From assembly GCF_036192275.1 (NCBI RefSeq), contig NZ_CP108088.1, positions 7,193,501 through 7,257,500 of the forward strand: a stretch of DNA of 64,000 bases, read 5' to 3'. Below, in pieces: positions 46,631 through 55,458 of this stretch. The notes beneath the pieces were generated by a model. It had not been told where the DNA came from. It worked only from the letters and a program-made list of their open reading frames with translations, and did not search any database. Source of the DNA: Streptomyces sp. NBC_00250 (lineage in GTDB: Bacteria > Actinomycetota > Actinomycetes > Streptomycetales > Streptomycetaceae). The translations under genes and the position numbers were made by a program. Within the stretch, counting starts at the first letter, position 1. The number at the start of each line of letters is the position of its first letter.

Positions 46631-46927
46631 ATGGGTAGGCTCGGCCCCACCGAGATCATTCTCATCCTCGTCGTCATCATCCTGCTGTTCGGCGCCAAGA
46701 AGCTTCCGGACATGGCCCGCTCGCTCGGCAAGTCCGCCCGCATCCTCAAGAGCGAGGCGAAGGCGATGAAGTCGGACGACCAGCAGAGCGCCCCCGCCGA
46801 CCCGCCGCACGCCGGCACCGGGACGACCGCCCAGGACCAGCCCGCCGCGCGCACCATCCAGGCCGCTCCCGGCGACGTGACCAGCTCGCGTCCCGTGACC
46901 GAGCCCTCGGACACCACCAAGCGCTGA
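46631..46927 (+). CDS. tatA: Sec-independent translocase subunit TatA
   Basis: A 98-residue TatA/E-type pore-forming subunit for export of folded proteins. MGRLGPTEIILILVVIILLF is the N-terminal membrane helix, followed by the hinge FGAKKLPDMARSLGKS and the amphipathic helix; the last ~50 residues are Pro/Ala/Thr-rich and disordered. The ribosome-binding region is gtgaagaaggtaaacagct. tatC follows after 60 nt in the same direction. TatB is encoded elsewhere in streptomycetes. Confidence 0.96.
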   Translation: MGRLGPTEIILILVVIILLFGAKKLPDMARSLGKSARILKSEAKAMKSDDQQSAPADPPHAGTGTTAQDQPAARTIQAAPGDVTSSRPVTEPSDTTKR

Positions 46928-46987
46928 CCCGGTCCGCCGCGGCCGCCGCACCCCGCGGCGGCCTGCCGCACGAGATGAGGACGTGGG

Positions 46988-47935
46988 TTGCCCAAGTCTG
47001 CCCGCAAGCAGGAGAAGGACCCCGAGGGCCGGATGCCCCTCGTGGAACACCTGCGCGAACTCCGCAACCGCATGGCGAAGGGACTCCTCGCCATCACCGC
47101 GGTGACGATCGTGGCCCTCGTGTACAGCGAGGAGCTGATGCAGTTCCTGGCGGATCCGGTGCCCAAGTGCCCACCGGGCGTCACCAGTGACGGCGGCAAC
47201 TGCGCGCAGGTCGTCTTCAACACGCTGATGGCCCCCTTCAGCACGACGATCCAGCTGTCGCTGACCGCGGGCCTCGTCATCGCCAGCCCCGTCTGGCTCT
47301 ACCAGCTGTGGGCCTTCGTCGCGCCCGGACTGCACAAGAGCGAGAAGAAGTACACGTACGCCTTCGTCGGCGCGGCCGTGCCGCTGTTCTCCGCCGGCGC
47401 CTACCTCGCGTACCTGATCCTCCCCATCAGCGTGAAGGTGCTCATCAGCCTCACGCCCGCAGGCTCGGCGAACCTCCTCTCGCTCGGTGACGTCCTCGAC
47501 TTCACCCTGCGCATGGTGCTCGTCTTCGGCCTCGCCTTCGAGCTGCCGCTCGTCCTGGTGATGCTCAACCTCACCGGTGTCCTCACCGGACGCCGGATGG
47601 CCGGCTGGTGGCGCGGCGTGATCATGGGCGTCTTCGTCTTCGGTGCCGTCATCACCCCGACCACCGACCCCGTCGGCATGATCGCCCTCGCCGGGCCCAT
47701 CACCGTGCTGTACTTCGGGGCCGTCGGCTTCGCCCTCCTCAACGACCGGCGACGCAAGCGCAACAACCCCGACGCCGAACTCGACGACGACGAGGCCTCG
47801 GCGCTGGACCTGACCCCCGAGACCGTCGGGGCCATCGAACCGGTCGGCGCCTCCCGGGCCCTGCCCGAGCAGGCCACCGGAGAGCCGGGCGGGAGCATCG
47901 CGCACCGGGCCAACGGCTACGACGACATCACCTGA
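46988..47935 (+). CDS. tatC: Sec-independent translocase subunit TatC
   Basis: A 315-residue six-helix receptor for twin-arginine signal peptides. The N-terminal motif RMPLVEHLRELRNRM includes the key Glu of HLxELR. SPVWLYQLWAFVAPGLHKSEKKY and FGLAFELPLVLVML (conserved Phe-Glu) are present. TTG start at 46988 with GAGG upstream, in tatgagg-type context. The acidic ~60-residue cytoplasmic tail (DDDEASALDLTPETVG...) is a streptomycete feature. It forms the operon with tatA. Confidence 0.95.
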   Translation: MPKSARKQEKDPEGRMPLVEHLRELRNRMAKGLLAITAVTIVALVYSEELMQFLADPVPKCPPGVTSDGGNCAQVVFNTLMAPFSTTIQLSLTAGLVIASPVWLYQLWAFVAPGLHKSEKKYTYAFVGAAVPLFSAGAYLAYLILPISVKVLISLTPAGSANLLSLGDVLDFTLRMVLVFGLAFELPLVLVMLNLTGVLTGRRMAGWWRGVIMGVFVFGAVITPTTDPVGMIALAGPITVLYFGAVGFALLNDRRRKRNNPDAELDDDEASALDLTPETVGAIEPVGASRALPEQATGEPGGSIAHRANGYDDIT

Positions 47936-47975
47936 TCTTGTAGGGTCCCCCCGGAATCCGTCCGGGGGGATCCCC

Positions 47976-48200
47976 ATGACCAGCGAGCTCACCCTTCTCC
48001 TCAACCCCACAGCGGGCCGCGGCCCGCGGCGCCCACGCCGCCACCCGCGTCCTCCGGGACGCCGGTTCCCCGTCCGTACCGTCCTCGGACACGCCGCCGC
48101 CGACGCCCTGCCACGCGCGCGTGAAGCCGCCGCCGCAGGCACCGGAGCCCTCGTCGCCGTCGGCGAGGACGGCGGCGACGGCACGATCTCCCGCGTCTGA
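47976..48200 (+). pseudogene. Remnant of a diacylglycerol kinase-family lipid kinase
   Basis: A 74-codon frame starting MTSELTLLLNPTAGRG, the N-terminus of DAGK-family lipid kinases, which are normally ~300 residues. Residues 19-32 are Arg/Pro-rich and unlike the family, but reading 1 nt over gives RGAHAATRVLRDAG, the expected sequence. An extra C near 48021-48025 and a missing base near 48064 therefore shift and restore the frame. After FPVRTVLGHAAADALPRARE and AGTGALVAVG a GGDGT-like motif appears, then the frame stops at 48198. The C-terminal ~75% is gone. It sits between tatC and helY, where intact kinase genes occur in relatives as I recall. Confidence 0.75.
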
Positions 48201-48248
48201 GGACCCCGGAGTCGAGCCCTCCACATCCCCTCGATAAAGATCGCGTCA

Positions 48249-48271
48249 CTGTCACAGGGGGCGGGTAGGCT
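48249..48271 (+). promoter_or_regulatory. helY promoter, weakly resembling the DNA-damage element
   Basis: CTGTCACAGGG, 6 nt, TAGGCT. The spacing equals that of the TTGTCAGTGGC-N6-TAGGGT element, but only 7 of 11 upstream positions agree. Confidence 0.3.
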
Positions 48272-48281
48272 CGATATCAAG

Positions 48282-51110
48282 ATGACAGAGGACCTCACAC
48301 CAGCCCAGGCGTACGCGGCCGCGAAAGCCCGCAACGCCGAAGCGGCCACCGCGCTGGCCCCCTTCCGCGAGATGTACGAGTTCGATCTGGACCCCTTCCA
48401 GATCGAGGCGTGCCGGGCGCTCGAGTCGGGCAAGGGCGTACTCGTCGCCGCGCCCACGGGCTCCGGCAAGACCATCGTCGGCGAGTTCGCCGTCCACCTC
48501 GCCCTCACCCAGGGCCGCAAGTGCTTCTACACGACCCCGATCAAGGCACTGTCGAACCAGAAGTACGCCGACCTCGTCAAGCGGTACGGCAACGACAAGG
48601 TCGGCCTGCTCACCGGTGACAACAGCGTCAACGGCGATGCGCCCATCGTGGTCATGACCACCGAAGTCCTCCGCAACATGCTGTACGCGGGATCACAGGC
48701 CCTCTCCGGCCTCGGCTACGTGGTCATGGACGAGGTCCACTACCTCTCCGACCGCTTCCGCGGCGCCGTCTGGGAGGAAGTGATCATCCACCTCCCCGAG
48801 TCGGTCACCCTCGTCTCGCTCTCCGCGACCGTGTCCAACGCCGAGGAGTTCGGCGACTGGCTCGACACCGTCCGCGGCGACACCGAGGTCATCGTCTCCG
48901 AGAGCCGCCCCGTCCCGCTCTGGCAGCACGTCCTCGCCGGACGCCGGATGTACGACCTCTTCGAGGAGGAGACCGACCACGGCGGCCGCGGCGCCTCCCG
49001 ACGCGAGGTCAACCCCGACCTCCAGCGCCTCGCCCGCACCGAGAACACGCGCACGTACAACCCGCGCGACCGGCGACGCGGCAAGATGGTCCGCGAGGCG
49101 GACCGCGAGCGCGAGCGCCGCCAGCGCTCCCGCATCTGGACCCCCGGCCGCCCCGAGGTCATCGAGCGCCTCGACGCCGAAGGGCTCCTGCCCGCCATCA
49201 CCTTCATCTTCAGCCGCGCCGGCTGCGAGGCCGCCGTCCAGCAGTGCCTCTACGCCGGACTCCGGCTCAACGACGACGAGGGGCGCCGCCGCGTCCGCGA
49301 GATCGTCGAGGAGCGCACCGCCGCCATCCCCAGCGAGGACCTCCACGTCCTCGGCTACTACGAGTGGCTCGAAGCCCTGGAGCGGGGCATCGCCGCCCAC
49401 CACGCCGGCATGCTCCCGACCTTCAAGGAGGTCGTCGAGGACCTCTTCGTGAAGGGCCTCGTCAAGGCCGTCTTCGCCACCGAGACGCTCGCCCTGGGCA
49501 TCAACATGCCCGCGCGCACCGTCATCCTGGAGAAGCTCGTCAAGTGGAACGGCGAGCAGCACGCCGACATCACCCCCGGCGAGTACACCCAGCTCACCGG
49601 CCGCGCCGGCCGCCGCGGCATCGACGTCGAGGGCCACGCCGTCGTCCTCTGGCAGCGCGGCCTCGACCCGGACCACCTCGCCGGACTCGCCGGCACGCGC
49701 ACGTACCCGCTGCGCTCCAGCTTCAAGCCCTCGTACAACATGGCGGTCAACCTCGTCGAAGGCTTCGGCCGGCACCGCTCCCGCGAGCTCCTCGAAACGT
49801 CCTTCGCCCAGTTCCAGGCCGACCGCTCCGTCGTCGGCATCTCCCGGCAGGTGCAGAAGAACGAAGAGGGCCTCGACGGCTACCGCGAGGGCATGACCTG
49901 CCACCTCGGAGACTTCGAGGAGTACGCGCGGCTCCGCCGCGACCTCAAGGACCGCGAGACCGAACTGGCCCGCCAGGGCGCCGCACAGCGCCGCGCCCAG
50001 GCCGCCGGCTCCCTGGAGAAGCTCAAGCCCGGCGACGTCATCCACGTCCCCACCGGCAAGTTCGCCGGACTCGCCCTCGTCCTCGACCCGGGCATCCCGG
50101 CCGGCCGCACCAACGGCCACCGCGGCTTCGAACACCACGACGGGCCACGCCCCCTCGTCCTCACCGCCGAGCGGCAGGTCAAGAGGCTCGCCTCCATCGA
50201 CTTCCCCGTCCCGGTCGAGGCGCTGGAGCGGATGAGGATCCCCAAGTCCTTCAACCCGCGCTCCCCGCAGTCCCGTCGCGACCTCGCCTCCGCGCTGCGG
50301 AGCAAGGCCGGACACATCAACCCCGAGCGCCACCACAAGCAGCGCTCGGCCGCCGCCGACGACCGCGAGATCGCCCGGCTGCGCACCGAGATCCGCGCCC
50401 ATCCCTGCCACGGCTGCGACGAGCGCGAGGACCACGCCCGCTGGGCCGAGCGCTACCACCGTCTCCAGCGCGACACCCAGCAGCTGGAGCGGCGCATCGA
50501 GGGCCGCACCAACACCATCGCGCGCACCTTCGACAGGATCGTCGCGCTCCTCACCGAGCTCGACTACCTGCGCGGCAACGACGTCACGGAGAACGGCAAG
50601 CGGCTCGCCCGGCTCTACGGCGAACTCGACCTGCTCGCCAGCGAATGCCTCCGCGACGGTGTCTGGGAAGGCCTGACCCCGGCCGAACTGGCCGCCTGCG
50701 TCTCGGCGCTGGTGTTCGAGGCGCGCCAGTCCGACGACGCCGTCGCGCCCAAGCTGCCCGCGGGCAACGCCAAGGCGGCGCTCGGCGAGATGGTCAGGAT
50801 CTGGGGCCGTCTCGACGCCCTCGAAGAGGAATTCAAGATCAACCAGGCGGAGGGGGTCGGCCAGCGCGAACCCGACCTCGGATTCGCCTGGGCCGCCTAC
50901 CAGTGGGCCTCCGACAAGAGCCTCGACGAGGTACTGCGCGAGGCCGAGATGCCCGCCGGTGACTTCGTCCGCTGGTGCAAGCAGGTCATCGACGTCCTCG
51001 GACAGATCGCCGCGGCGGCGCCCAGGGAGAACAGCACCGTCGCCAAGAACGCCCGGAAGGCCGTGGACGCGCTGCTGCGAGGTGTCGTCGCCTACAGCTC
51101 GGTGGGCTGA
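48282..51110 (+). CDS. helY: Ski2/Mtr4-like DEAD/DEAH RNA helicase HelY
   Basis: A 942-residue superfamily 2 helicase. Walker A is APTGSGKTIVGEF, motif Ia TPIKALSNQKY, DEVH box in VVMDEVHYLSDRFRG, motif III SLSATVSN, motif VI in LTGRAGRRGIDVEG. After the RecA domains come the winged-helix/ratchet and a C-terminal helical region with a CHGC pair (HPCHGCDERE). It is homologous to mycobacterial HelY and eukaryotic Ski2/Mtr4, so it probably acts in RNA (or DNA) remodelling; the role in bacteria is unsettled. No Shine-Dalgarno; a TAGGCT -10 lies at 48266-48271. Confidence 0.93.
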   Translation: MTEDLTPAQAYAAAKARNAEAATALAPFREMYEFDLDPFQIEACRALESGKGVLVAAPTGSGKTIVGEFAVHLALTQGRKCFYTTPIKALSNQKYADLVKRYGNDKVGLLTGDNSVNGDAPIVVMTTEVLRNMLYAGSQALSGLGYVVMDEVHYLSDRFRGAVWEEVIIHLPESVTLVSLSATVSNAEEFGDWLDTVRGDTEVIVSESRPVPLWQHVLAGRRMYDLFEEETDHGGRGASRREVNPDLQRLARTENTRTYNPRDRRRGKMVREADRERERRQRSRIWTPGRPEVIERLDAEGLLPAITFIFSRAGCEAAVQQCLYAGLRLNDDEGRRRVREIVEERTAAIPSEDLHVLGYYEWLEALERGIAAHHAGMLPTFKEVVEDLFVKGLVKAVFATETLALGINMPARTVILEKLVKWNGEQHADITPGEYTQLTGRAGRRGIDVEGHAVVLWQRGLDPDHLAGLAGTRTYPLRSSFKPSYNMAVNLVEGFGRHRSRELLETSFAQFQADRSVVGISRQVQKNEEGLDGYREGMTCHLGDFEEYARLRRDLKDRETELARQGAAQRRAQAAGSLEKLKPGDVIHVPTGKFAGLALVLDPGIPAGRTNGHRGFEHHDGPRPLVLTAERQVKRLASIDFPVPVEALERMRIPKSFNPRSPQSRRDLASALRSKAGHINPERHHKQRSAAADDREIARLRTEIRAHPCHGCDEREDHARWAERYHRLQRDTQQLERRIEGRTNTIARTFDRIVALLTELDYLRGNDVTENGKRLARLYGELDLLASECLRDGVWEGLTPAELAACVSALVFEARQSDDAVAPKLPAGNAKAALGEMVRIWGRLDALEEEFKINQAEGVGQREPDLGFAWAAYQWASDKSLDEVLREAEMPAGDFVRWCKQVIDVLGQIAAAAPRENSTVAKNARKAVDALLRGVVAYSSVG

Positions 51111-51132
51111 CGGCTCCCGTTCCCTCCCTTCA

Positions 51133-51176
51133 GGCCGAGTGCCCGTGGCGATCACGCCACGGGCACTCGGCCTTTT
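51133..51176 (+). terminator. Rho-independent terminator of helY
   Basis: Perfect 17-bp stem (51133-51149 with 51156-51172), 6-nt loop, followed by TTTT. Confidence 0.92.
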
Positions 51177-51291
51177 CCGGACGCCGGGACGCGGTTGTCC
51201 ACAGGCCGTCGTCCACAGGGGTGGCGCGGGCAGGGGCATTCCGATTGCATGGACTCACAAGCAGCGAAGGTCAGTTGGGGAGGGGACGTTC

Positions 51292-52713
51292 ATGACCACG
51301 CAAGCCGGTCATCCGCATGCCGGAACACAGGGCGAGGGGCAGCCGACGGAGGCGCGGGCAGTGGCGCCGGCAGCGATTCCGGTTGTCGTCGACGGGCCAC
51401 GAGGCGTGCCCCTCCTCGGCAGCTTGCCCGCCTTCGGCAAGAACCCGCTGGCCTTCTTCGAACAGCTCCGGGACCGCGGCGACTTCGTCCGCTGGCGCTT
51501 CGGCCGCAAGCCCTCCCTCTTCATCGCCCACCCCGACACCGTCGGCGAACTCCTCACCGAGGTCGAGCGCTCCTTCGACCAGCCGGACCTCGGCATCGCC
51601 TTCCGCACCCTCCTCGGCAACGGTGTCATCGTCTCCAAAGGGGCCGACTGGCGCCGCAAGCGCTCCCTGGTGCAGCCCTCCGTCCGGCCCAAGCAGGTCC
51701 GCTCCTACGCCTCGACCATGACCGAATGCGCCGTCGCACTCGCCGACCGGTGGACCGACGGGCAGCCCATCGACATCAAGAAGGAGATGGCGGCCCTCAC
51801 CCAACTCATCGCCGTCCGCACCATCTTCGGCGTCGACACCGCCGCCGACGCCGAAGCCATCGGGCAGGCCATGGAGGTCGCACAGAAGGAGATCGGCGCC
51901 GAGTTCAGCGGCATCGGAGCCGTACTGCCCGACTGGCTTCCGACCCCCGGACGCGCCCGCATCAAGCGCGCCACCGCCGTCATCGACGCCGAGGTCTCCC
52001 GCGTGGTCTCCCGGCACCGCGACGGCGAGACCGAACGCCCCGACCTCCTCAGCCGGCTGCTCGCCGCCCGCGACGAGACCGGCGCACCCCTCTCCGACCA
52101 GGAGATCCGCGACGAGACCGTCACCCTCTACATCGGCGGCCACGAGACGACCAGCTCCACGCTCGTCTGGGCCTGGTACCTGCTCTCCCGGAACCCCCAG
52201 GTCCGCGACGCCCTCACCGAGGAACTCGACCGGGTCCTCGCCGACCACGAACCCGGCTACGACGACTACGCCTCCCTCACCTACACCCAGGCGGTCATCA
52301 AGGAGACCCTCCGCCTCTACCCCACGATCTGGCTGATCACCGGCCTCGCGAAGGAAGGCGCCACCCTCGGCGGAACGCCCGTCCCCGCAGGCACCCGCGT
52401 CTGGTCCAGCCAGTGGGCCACGCACCGGGACCCCCGCTGGTACGGCGACGCCGAGGCGTTCCGCCCCGAGCGCTGGATCGAACGGGACGGCGAACCCGCC
52501 GAGGAGATACCCGAGTACGCCTGGTTCCCCTTCGGCGGCGGCCCCCGCGTCTGCCTCGGCACCCGCTTCGCCCTGGTGGAAGCCGTCCTGGTCCTCGCGG
52601 TCCTGGCCCGCCGCTACCACCTGGACCTCACCACCGACGAGATCCTCCCGGTCCCGAGCCTCACCCTCCAACCGGACCGCGACGTCCTGGCGACGGTGCG
52701 GGCACGGGGCTGA
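51292..52713 (+). CDS. Cytochrome P450
   Basis: A 473-residue haem monooxygenase. The oxygen-binding I-helix has GGHETTSSTLVWAW, the K-helix ETLRLYP gives ExxR, and the haem loop FPFGGGPRVCLGTRFA places the ligand at Cys421. The motif style and length are closer to E-class (CYP102/CYP110-like) than to typical short streptomycete P450s. There is no fused reductase and no membrane anchor, so it needs separate ferredoxin/reductase partners, possibly such as the ferredoxin at 32134. ATG 51292 has GGGGAGGGG upstream. A lone gene; substrate unknown. Confidence 0.94.
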   Translation: MTTQAGHPHAGTQGEGQPTEARAVAPAAIPVVVDGPRGVPLLGSLPAFGKNPLAFFEQLRDRGDFVRWRFGRKPSLFIAHPDTVGELLTEVERSFDQPDLGIAFRTLLGNGVIVSKGADWRRKRSLVQPSVRPKQVRSYASTMTECAVALADRWTDGQPIDIKKEMAALTQLIAVRTIFGVDTAADAEAIGQAMEVAQKEIGAEFSGIGAVLPDWLPTPGRARIKRATAVIDAEVSRVVSRHRDGETERPDLLSRLLAARDETGAPLSDQEIRDETVTLYIGGHETTSSTLVWAWYLLSRNPQVRDALTEELDRVLADHEPGYDDYASLTYTQAVIKETLRLYPTIWLITGLAKEGATLGGTPVPAGTRVWSSQWATHRDPRWYGDAEAFRPERWIERDGEPAEEIPEYAWFPFGGGPRVCLGTRFALVEAVLVLAVLARRYHLDLTTDEILPVPSLTLQPDRDVLATVRARG

Positions 52714-52934
52714 CGCGCCGTACATGCGCACCGCGCGACTTTTCCACCTGACGGCGCGGAAGGGCACGGACTCCGGGGGCGGGACCGAGGGACGGGCCGC
52801 CCGCCGCGGCTGACGGAACGGGAGCTGCCGGCCCCTGTCCCAGGGCCTGATGACGCTGCGGTAGGCGTGCTCCAGGACGGCTCGGCAGGCAGCGTGAGTG
52901 CACGCCGCCCCACCCGGACGCGGGACTCGACCGT

Positions 52935-53882
52935 CTAGAGAGTCCCCGCCGCACCACCGTGACTCGCCAGGGCCGTGGCCAGGTCCCGGAGGTCGTCGGC
53001 CGACAGGACCCGGTCGCCGAAGCCGGGCAGGGGAACGTGGAGGGTGGACGTCCAGCGGGCGGGGATCGCGGCGGCACCGTGGACGGCGCCGGCCAGCATG
53101 CCGGTCACTGCCGCGACCGTGTCGGTGTCCCCGCCCAGGTCGACCGCCGCCACGACGGCCTCCTCGAAGGTGGACGTCGTGCGCAGCGCCCACACCGCCG
53201 AACCGAGACAGGGCCAGACCGCGCCGTTGAACTCGGTGGCATCGTCCGGATGCCAGCCGGGTGCCAGGACCTTCGCCCAGCGTTGCCGGTGCGCCGGGGC
53301 CACCTCGGCGAGGATCGCGGGCAGGGCGGTGACCGGGTCCTCGCCGAGGAGGGCGACACGGATCAGTTCGTGGAGGATCGCCGTACCCTCCCAGGCGGCG
53401 CCGTCGCCGTGGGTCAGCGCGCTGATCCGGCGGGCCGCGACCATCGTCTCCGCCCGTCCACGGGCCGCGAAGTACACGGCGGAGGTCGAGGCCCGCATCA
53501 GCGAACCGTTGCCCGCGGCCCGCGCGTTGATCTGGAAGTGCATCGCGGCGGCGAGGTCCCAGGGGTCACCGCCGAGCAGCACCTGCTCGGTCTGGAGACC
53601 GATGTCCTTGGGGTCGGCAGCGGCCCAGCGGCGGAACCGGTCGAAGATGTCCGGCAGGTCGAGGCCGCCCTGTTCGAGAAGTGACTCGCCGACGAGGACG
53701 GCCATCTGAGTGTCGTCGGTCGCCTCGCCCGGGTCCCAGCCGCCGCCCCCGCACAACTCCCCGACGCCGTCCGGGAAGTGCTCCCGGAAGACCCCCGGGA
53801 GCCTGAACTCGAAGGGGGCGCCGAGGGCGTCGCCCGCGGCGGAGCCGAGGACGGCGCCCACGGACCGGTCGGTGTCTCGCAT
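52935..53882 (-). CDS. ADP-ribosylglycohydrolase family protein
   Basis: A 315-residue DraG/ARH-type hydrolase, expected to remove ADP-ribose from proteins or act on related glycosides with two Mg ions. RSVGAVLGSAAGDALGAPFE starts the fold; the metal-binding motifs are ATDDTQM (near residue 55) and GGDTDTVAAVTG (near residue 250). It is preceded immediately by the ABA4-like gene's end (4 nt apart in the same direction), so it may be the last gene of the leftward three-gene operon that starts at 55343. The ~220 bp between its stop and the P450 show no clear hairpin. Confidence 0.92.
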   Translation of the reverse strand: MRDTDRSVGAVLGSAAGDALGAPFEFRLPGVFREHFPDGVGELCGGGGWDPGEATDDTQMAVLVGESLLEQGGLDLPDIFDRFRRWAAADPKDIGLQTEQVLLGGDPWDLAAAMHFQINARAAGNGSLMRASTSAVYFAARGRAETMVAARRISALTHGDGAAWEGTAILHELIRVALLGEDPVTALPAILAEVAPAHRQRWAKVLAPGWHPDDATEFNGAVWPCLGSAVWALRTTSTFEEAVVAAVDLGGDTDTVAAVTGMLAGAVHGAAAIPARWTSTLHVPLPGFGDRVLSADDLRDLATALASHGGAAGTL

Positions 53883-53886
53883 CCGG

Positions 53887-54339
53887 TCAGCGTAGAACAG
53901 CCGGTTCGGGCCGTCGCCGCGCCTTGGTCGTCCACACCGCCCGGACCACCAGGAACAGGGGCAGACCGATGGGGGAGAGAAGGATCGTCAGGACGAGGAG
54001 AGGAGCCATCAGCAGGGATGGGACCGAGAGACGACGGGCCTCTCGGTACATCCACTGACCGAGCAGCAGGTCCCAGGCGATGATCTGGGCCCAGATCGCC
54101 CCGGCGCCGTTCGCGTCGCCCATCAGATCGCGGAAGGTGTCGATGTCGGGACTGCTGACCGCCGCCCACAGTTCGGGTGTGACCGGGGCGGCAAGAACCG
54201 CCCAGACGACCAGGATCGGCAGCACGGTCAGGGGCGAGCCCGCGACACGTTCGGTGATCCGCCACGCCGGCGCGAGGATCATCAGCAGCCAGACCGGCGC
54301 GGCGAGGAAGAACGTCAGCTCGAAGAGGAAGCCTGTCAT
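53887..54339 (-). CDS. ABA4-like (DUF4281) membrane protein
   Basis: A 150-residue protein with about four membrane helices (FLFELTFFLAAPVWLLMILA; LTVLPILVVWAVLAA; SLLMAPLLVLTILLSPIGL). The family signature appears as AQIIAWDLLLGQWMYREARR. In plants ABA4 takes part in neoxanthin formation; bacterial members are functionally uncharacterised. ATG 54337-54339 overlaps the TGA of the upstream membrane-protein gene, so the two are translationally coupled, and the ADP-ribosylglycohydrolase begins 4 nt after this gene's stop. Confidence 0.82.
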   Translation of the reverse strand: MTGFLFELTFFLAAPVWLLMILAPAWRITERVAGSPLTVLPILVVWAVLAAPVTPELWAAVSSPDIDTFRDLMGDANGAGAIWAQIIAWDLLLGQWMYREARRLSVPSLLMAPLLVLTILLSPIGLPLFLVVRAVWTTKARRRPEPAVLR

Positions 54340-55343
54340 GAGGTGACGTCCTCCGAGGGGACGCGCGAGGGCGAGGGGGAGGCCGGGGCGGGAGGGGAGG
54401 AGGGGGAGGGGGAGGGGGAGGGGGAGGGCCTCCGGAGGGAGAGTGCCGCGCCTGCTCCGCCGAGCAGCACGATCGCGGCCGCGCCCCCCAGCGTCGCTCC
54501 GTCCGGTGCGAACAGCGCCTGGCCGCGCAGTGCCTGCCAGGTCAGCAGGACGAAGGTCGCCGTGTACGCGGCCGAGGCCGTGAGGGTGAGCCGGAGCCGT
54601 ACCCGTTCGTCCGCGAGGCGGGCGAAGCGCGGTGCGAGTGCGCCCAGGACGAGCAGCAGCAGCGGGAGCAGCTGGAGGGCGTGCATACCGAAGAAGTGCG
54701 GTATGCGCAGGTCGCCGCCGTTGCTCGCCCAGCCGGTCAGTCCCATCGACGGGCCGCCGTCCGGTACTCCGACGGCGTGCGCGCCGATGACGGGCGAGTC
54801 GTCGACCGCCAGCTGTTCGGGGGTCGGCTGGACCATCAGGAAGCCCACGGCGGCGCCCGCCAGGGCGATTAGCGAGGACAGCCGGACGGCCCAGGCCATG
54901 GCCCGGTCGAGGATCTTCGTGCGCAGCAGGAGGACCGCGATGACCAGCGCGCCCAGCCACAGCACCGCGACGGTGGCGCCCATGACCTGGAAGACGGCGT
55001 TGTCGAAGGGAGTCGCCTGGTTGAAGTGACTCTGCCGGCCGCGGATCACCTGGAGGGTGATGAGCACCATCTCGCCGACGCTGGCGACGACGACCACGGT
55101 CCCGGCCCACCAGCCGACCCTGCGGCCCCGGGGCAGTAACGAGAGCATCCAGGCGAGCGACAGCGCGTACGCGACGAACGAGACCGAGAACTTGAACGGC
55201 TTGGTCCAGATCGGTACGCCGACCAGGACGCGGTCGTCGACCAAGATGCCGACGGCGGAGACCAGGGCGAGCGCGCCCATGGAGACGGCGAACCAGACCA
55301 GTGGCCGGTGGAGCCGGGTGGTGAGTGGGTTGAGCGAGGACAT
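54336..55343 (-). CDS. Polytopic membrane protein of unknown family
   Basis: A 335-residue protein with seven to eight predicted membrane helices. Notable segments: VPIWTKPFKFSVSFVAYALS after TM1, FNQATPFDNAVFQVMG, and RIPHFFGMHALQLLPLLLLV with two His that could bind a cofactor or metal. The C-terminal ~30 residues are Ser/Pro repeats encoded by a CCCTCC-type hexamer tract. I do not recognise an established function. It is the first gene of a MerR-controlled operon: it overlaps the ABA4-like gene (ATGA), and a symmetric operator lies 22 bp upstream of its start. Confidence 0.82.
   Translation of the reverse strand: MSSLNPLTTRLHRPLVWFAVSMGALALVSAVGILVDDRVLVGVPIWTKPFKFSVSFVAYALSLAWMLSLLPRGRRVGWWAGTVVVVASVGEMVLITLQVIRGRQSHFNQATPFDNAVFQVMGATVAVLWLGALVIAVLLLRTKILDRAMAWAVRLSSLIALAGAAVGFLMVQPTPEQLAVDDSPVIGAHAVGVPDGGPSMGLTGWASNGGDLRIPHFFGMHALQLLPLLLLVLGALAPRFARLADERVRLRLTLTASAAYTATFVLLTWQALRGQALFAPDGATLGGAAAIVLLGGAGAALSLRRPSPSPSPSPSSPPAPASPSPSRVPSEDVTS
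54401..54424. repeat. Hexanucleotide microsatellite (AGGGGG)x4
   Basis: A residues at 54401, 54407, 54413, 54419 and 54425 mark exact 6-bp periodicity. In the minus-strand gene it encodes alternating Pro-Ser, so length changes would stay in frame. Confidence 0.8.
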
Positions 55344-55364
55344 ACGGATCCCCCGTGAAGTATG

Positions 55365-55386
55365 GATAGCGGCACTAGCCGCTATC
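55365..55386. promoter_or_regulatory. Candidate MerR-regulator operator 1
   Basis: GATAGCGGC-ACTA-GCCGCTATC: 9-bp perfect arms, 4-bp centre, located between the divergent membrane-protein and merR-type genes. Confidence 0.7.
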
Positions 55387-55387
55387 T

Positions 55388-55402
55388 GATAGCGCCACTA
55401 TC
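55388..55402. promoter_or_regulatory. Candidate MerR-regulator operator 2
   Basis: GATAG-CGCCA-CTATC, 1 bp after operator 1 and sharing the GATAG/CTATC ends. It immediately precedes TATGAT (55403-55408), a likely -10 for the merR-type gene. Confidence 0.6.
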
Positions 55403-55458
55403 TATGATGGGGGCGTCGGTCGGCAAGGCCGTTGCAAGACCAGGAAGGTGAATACGCG

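Noticed and set aside
47941..48200. A genuine 74-residue small gene between tatC and helY
   Set aside because: The mixture of kinase-like segments in two frames and the abrupt stop fit a decayed lipid kinase better than a functional small protein.
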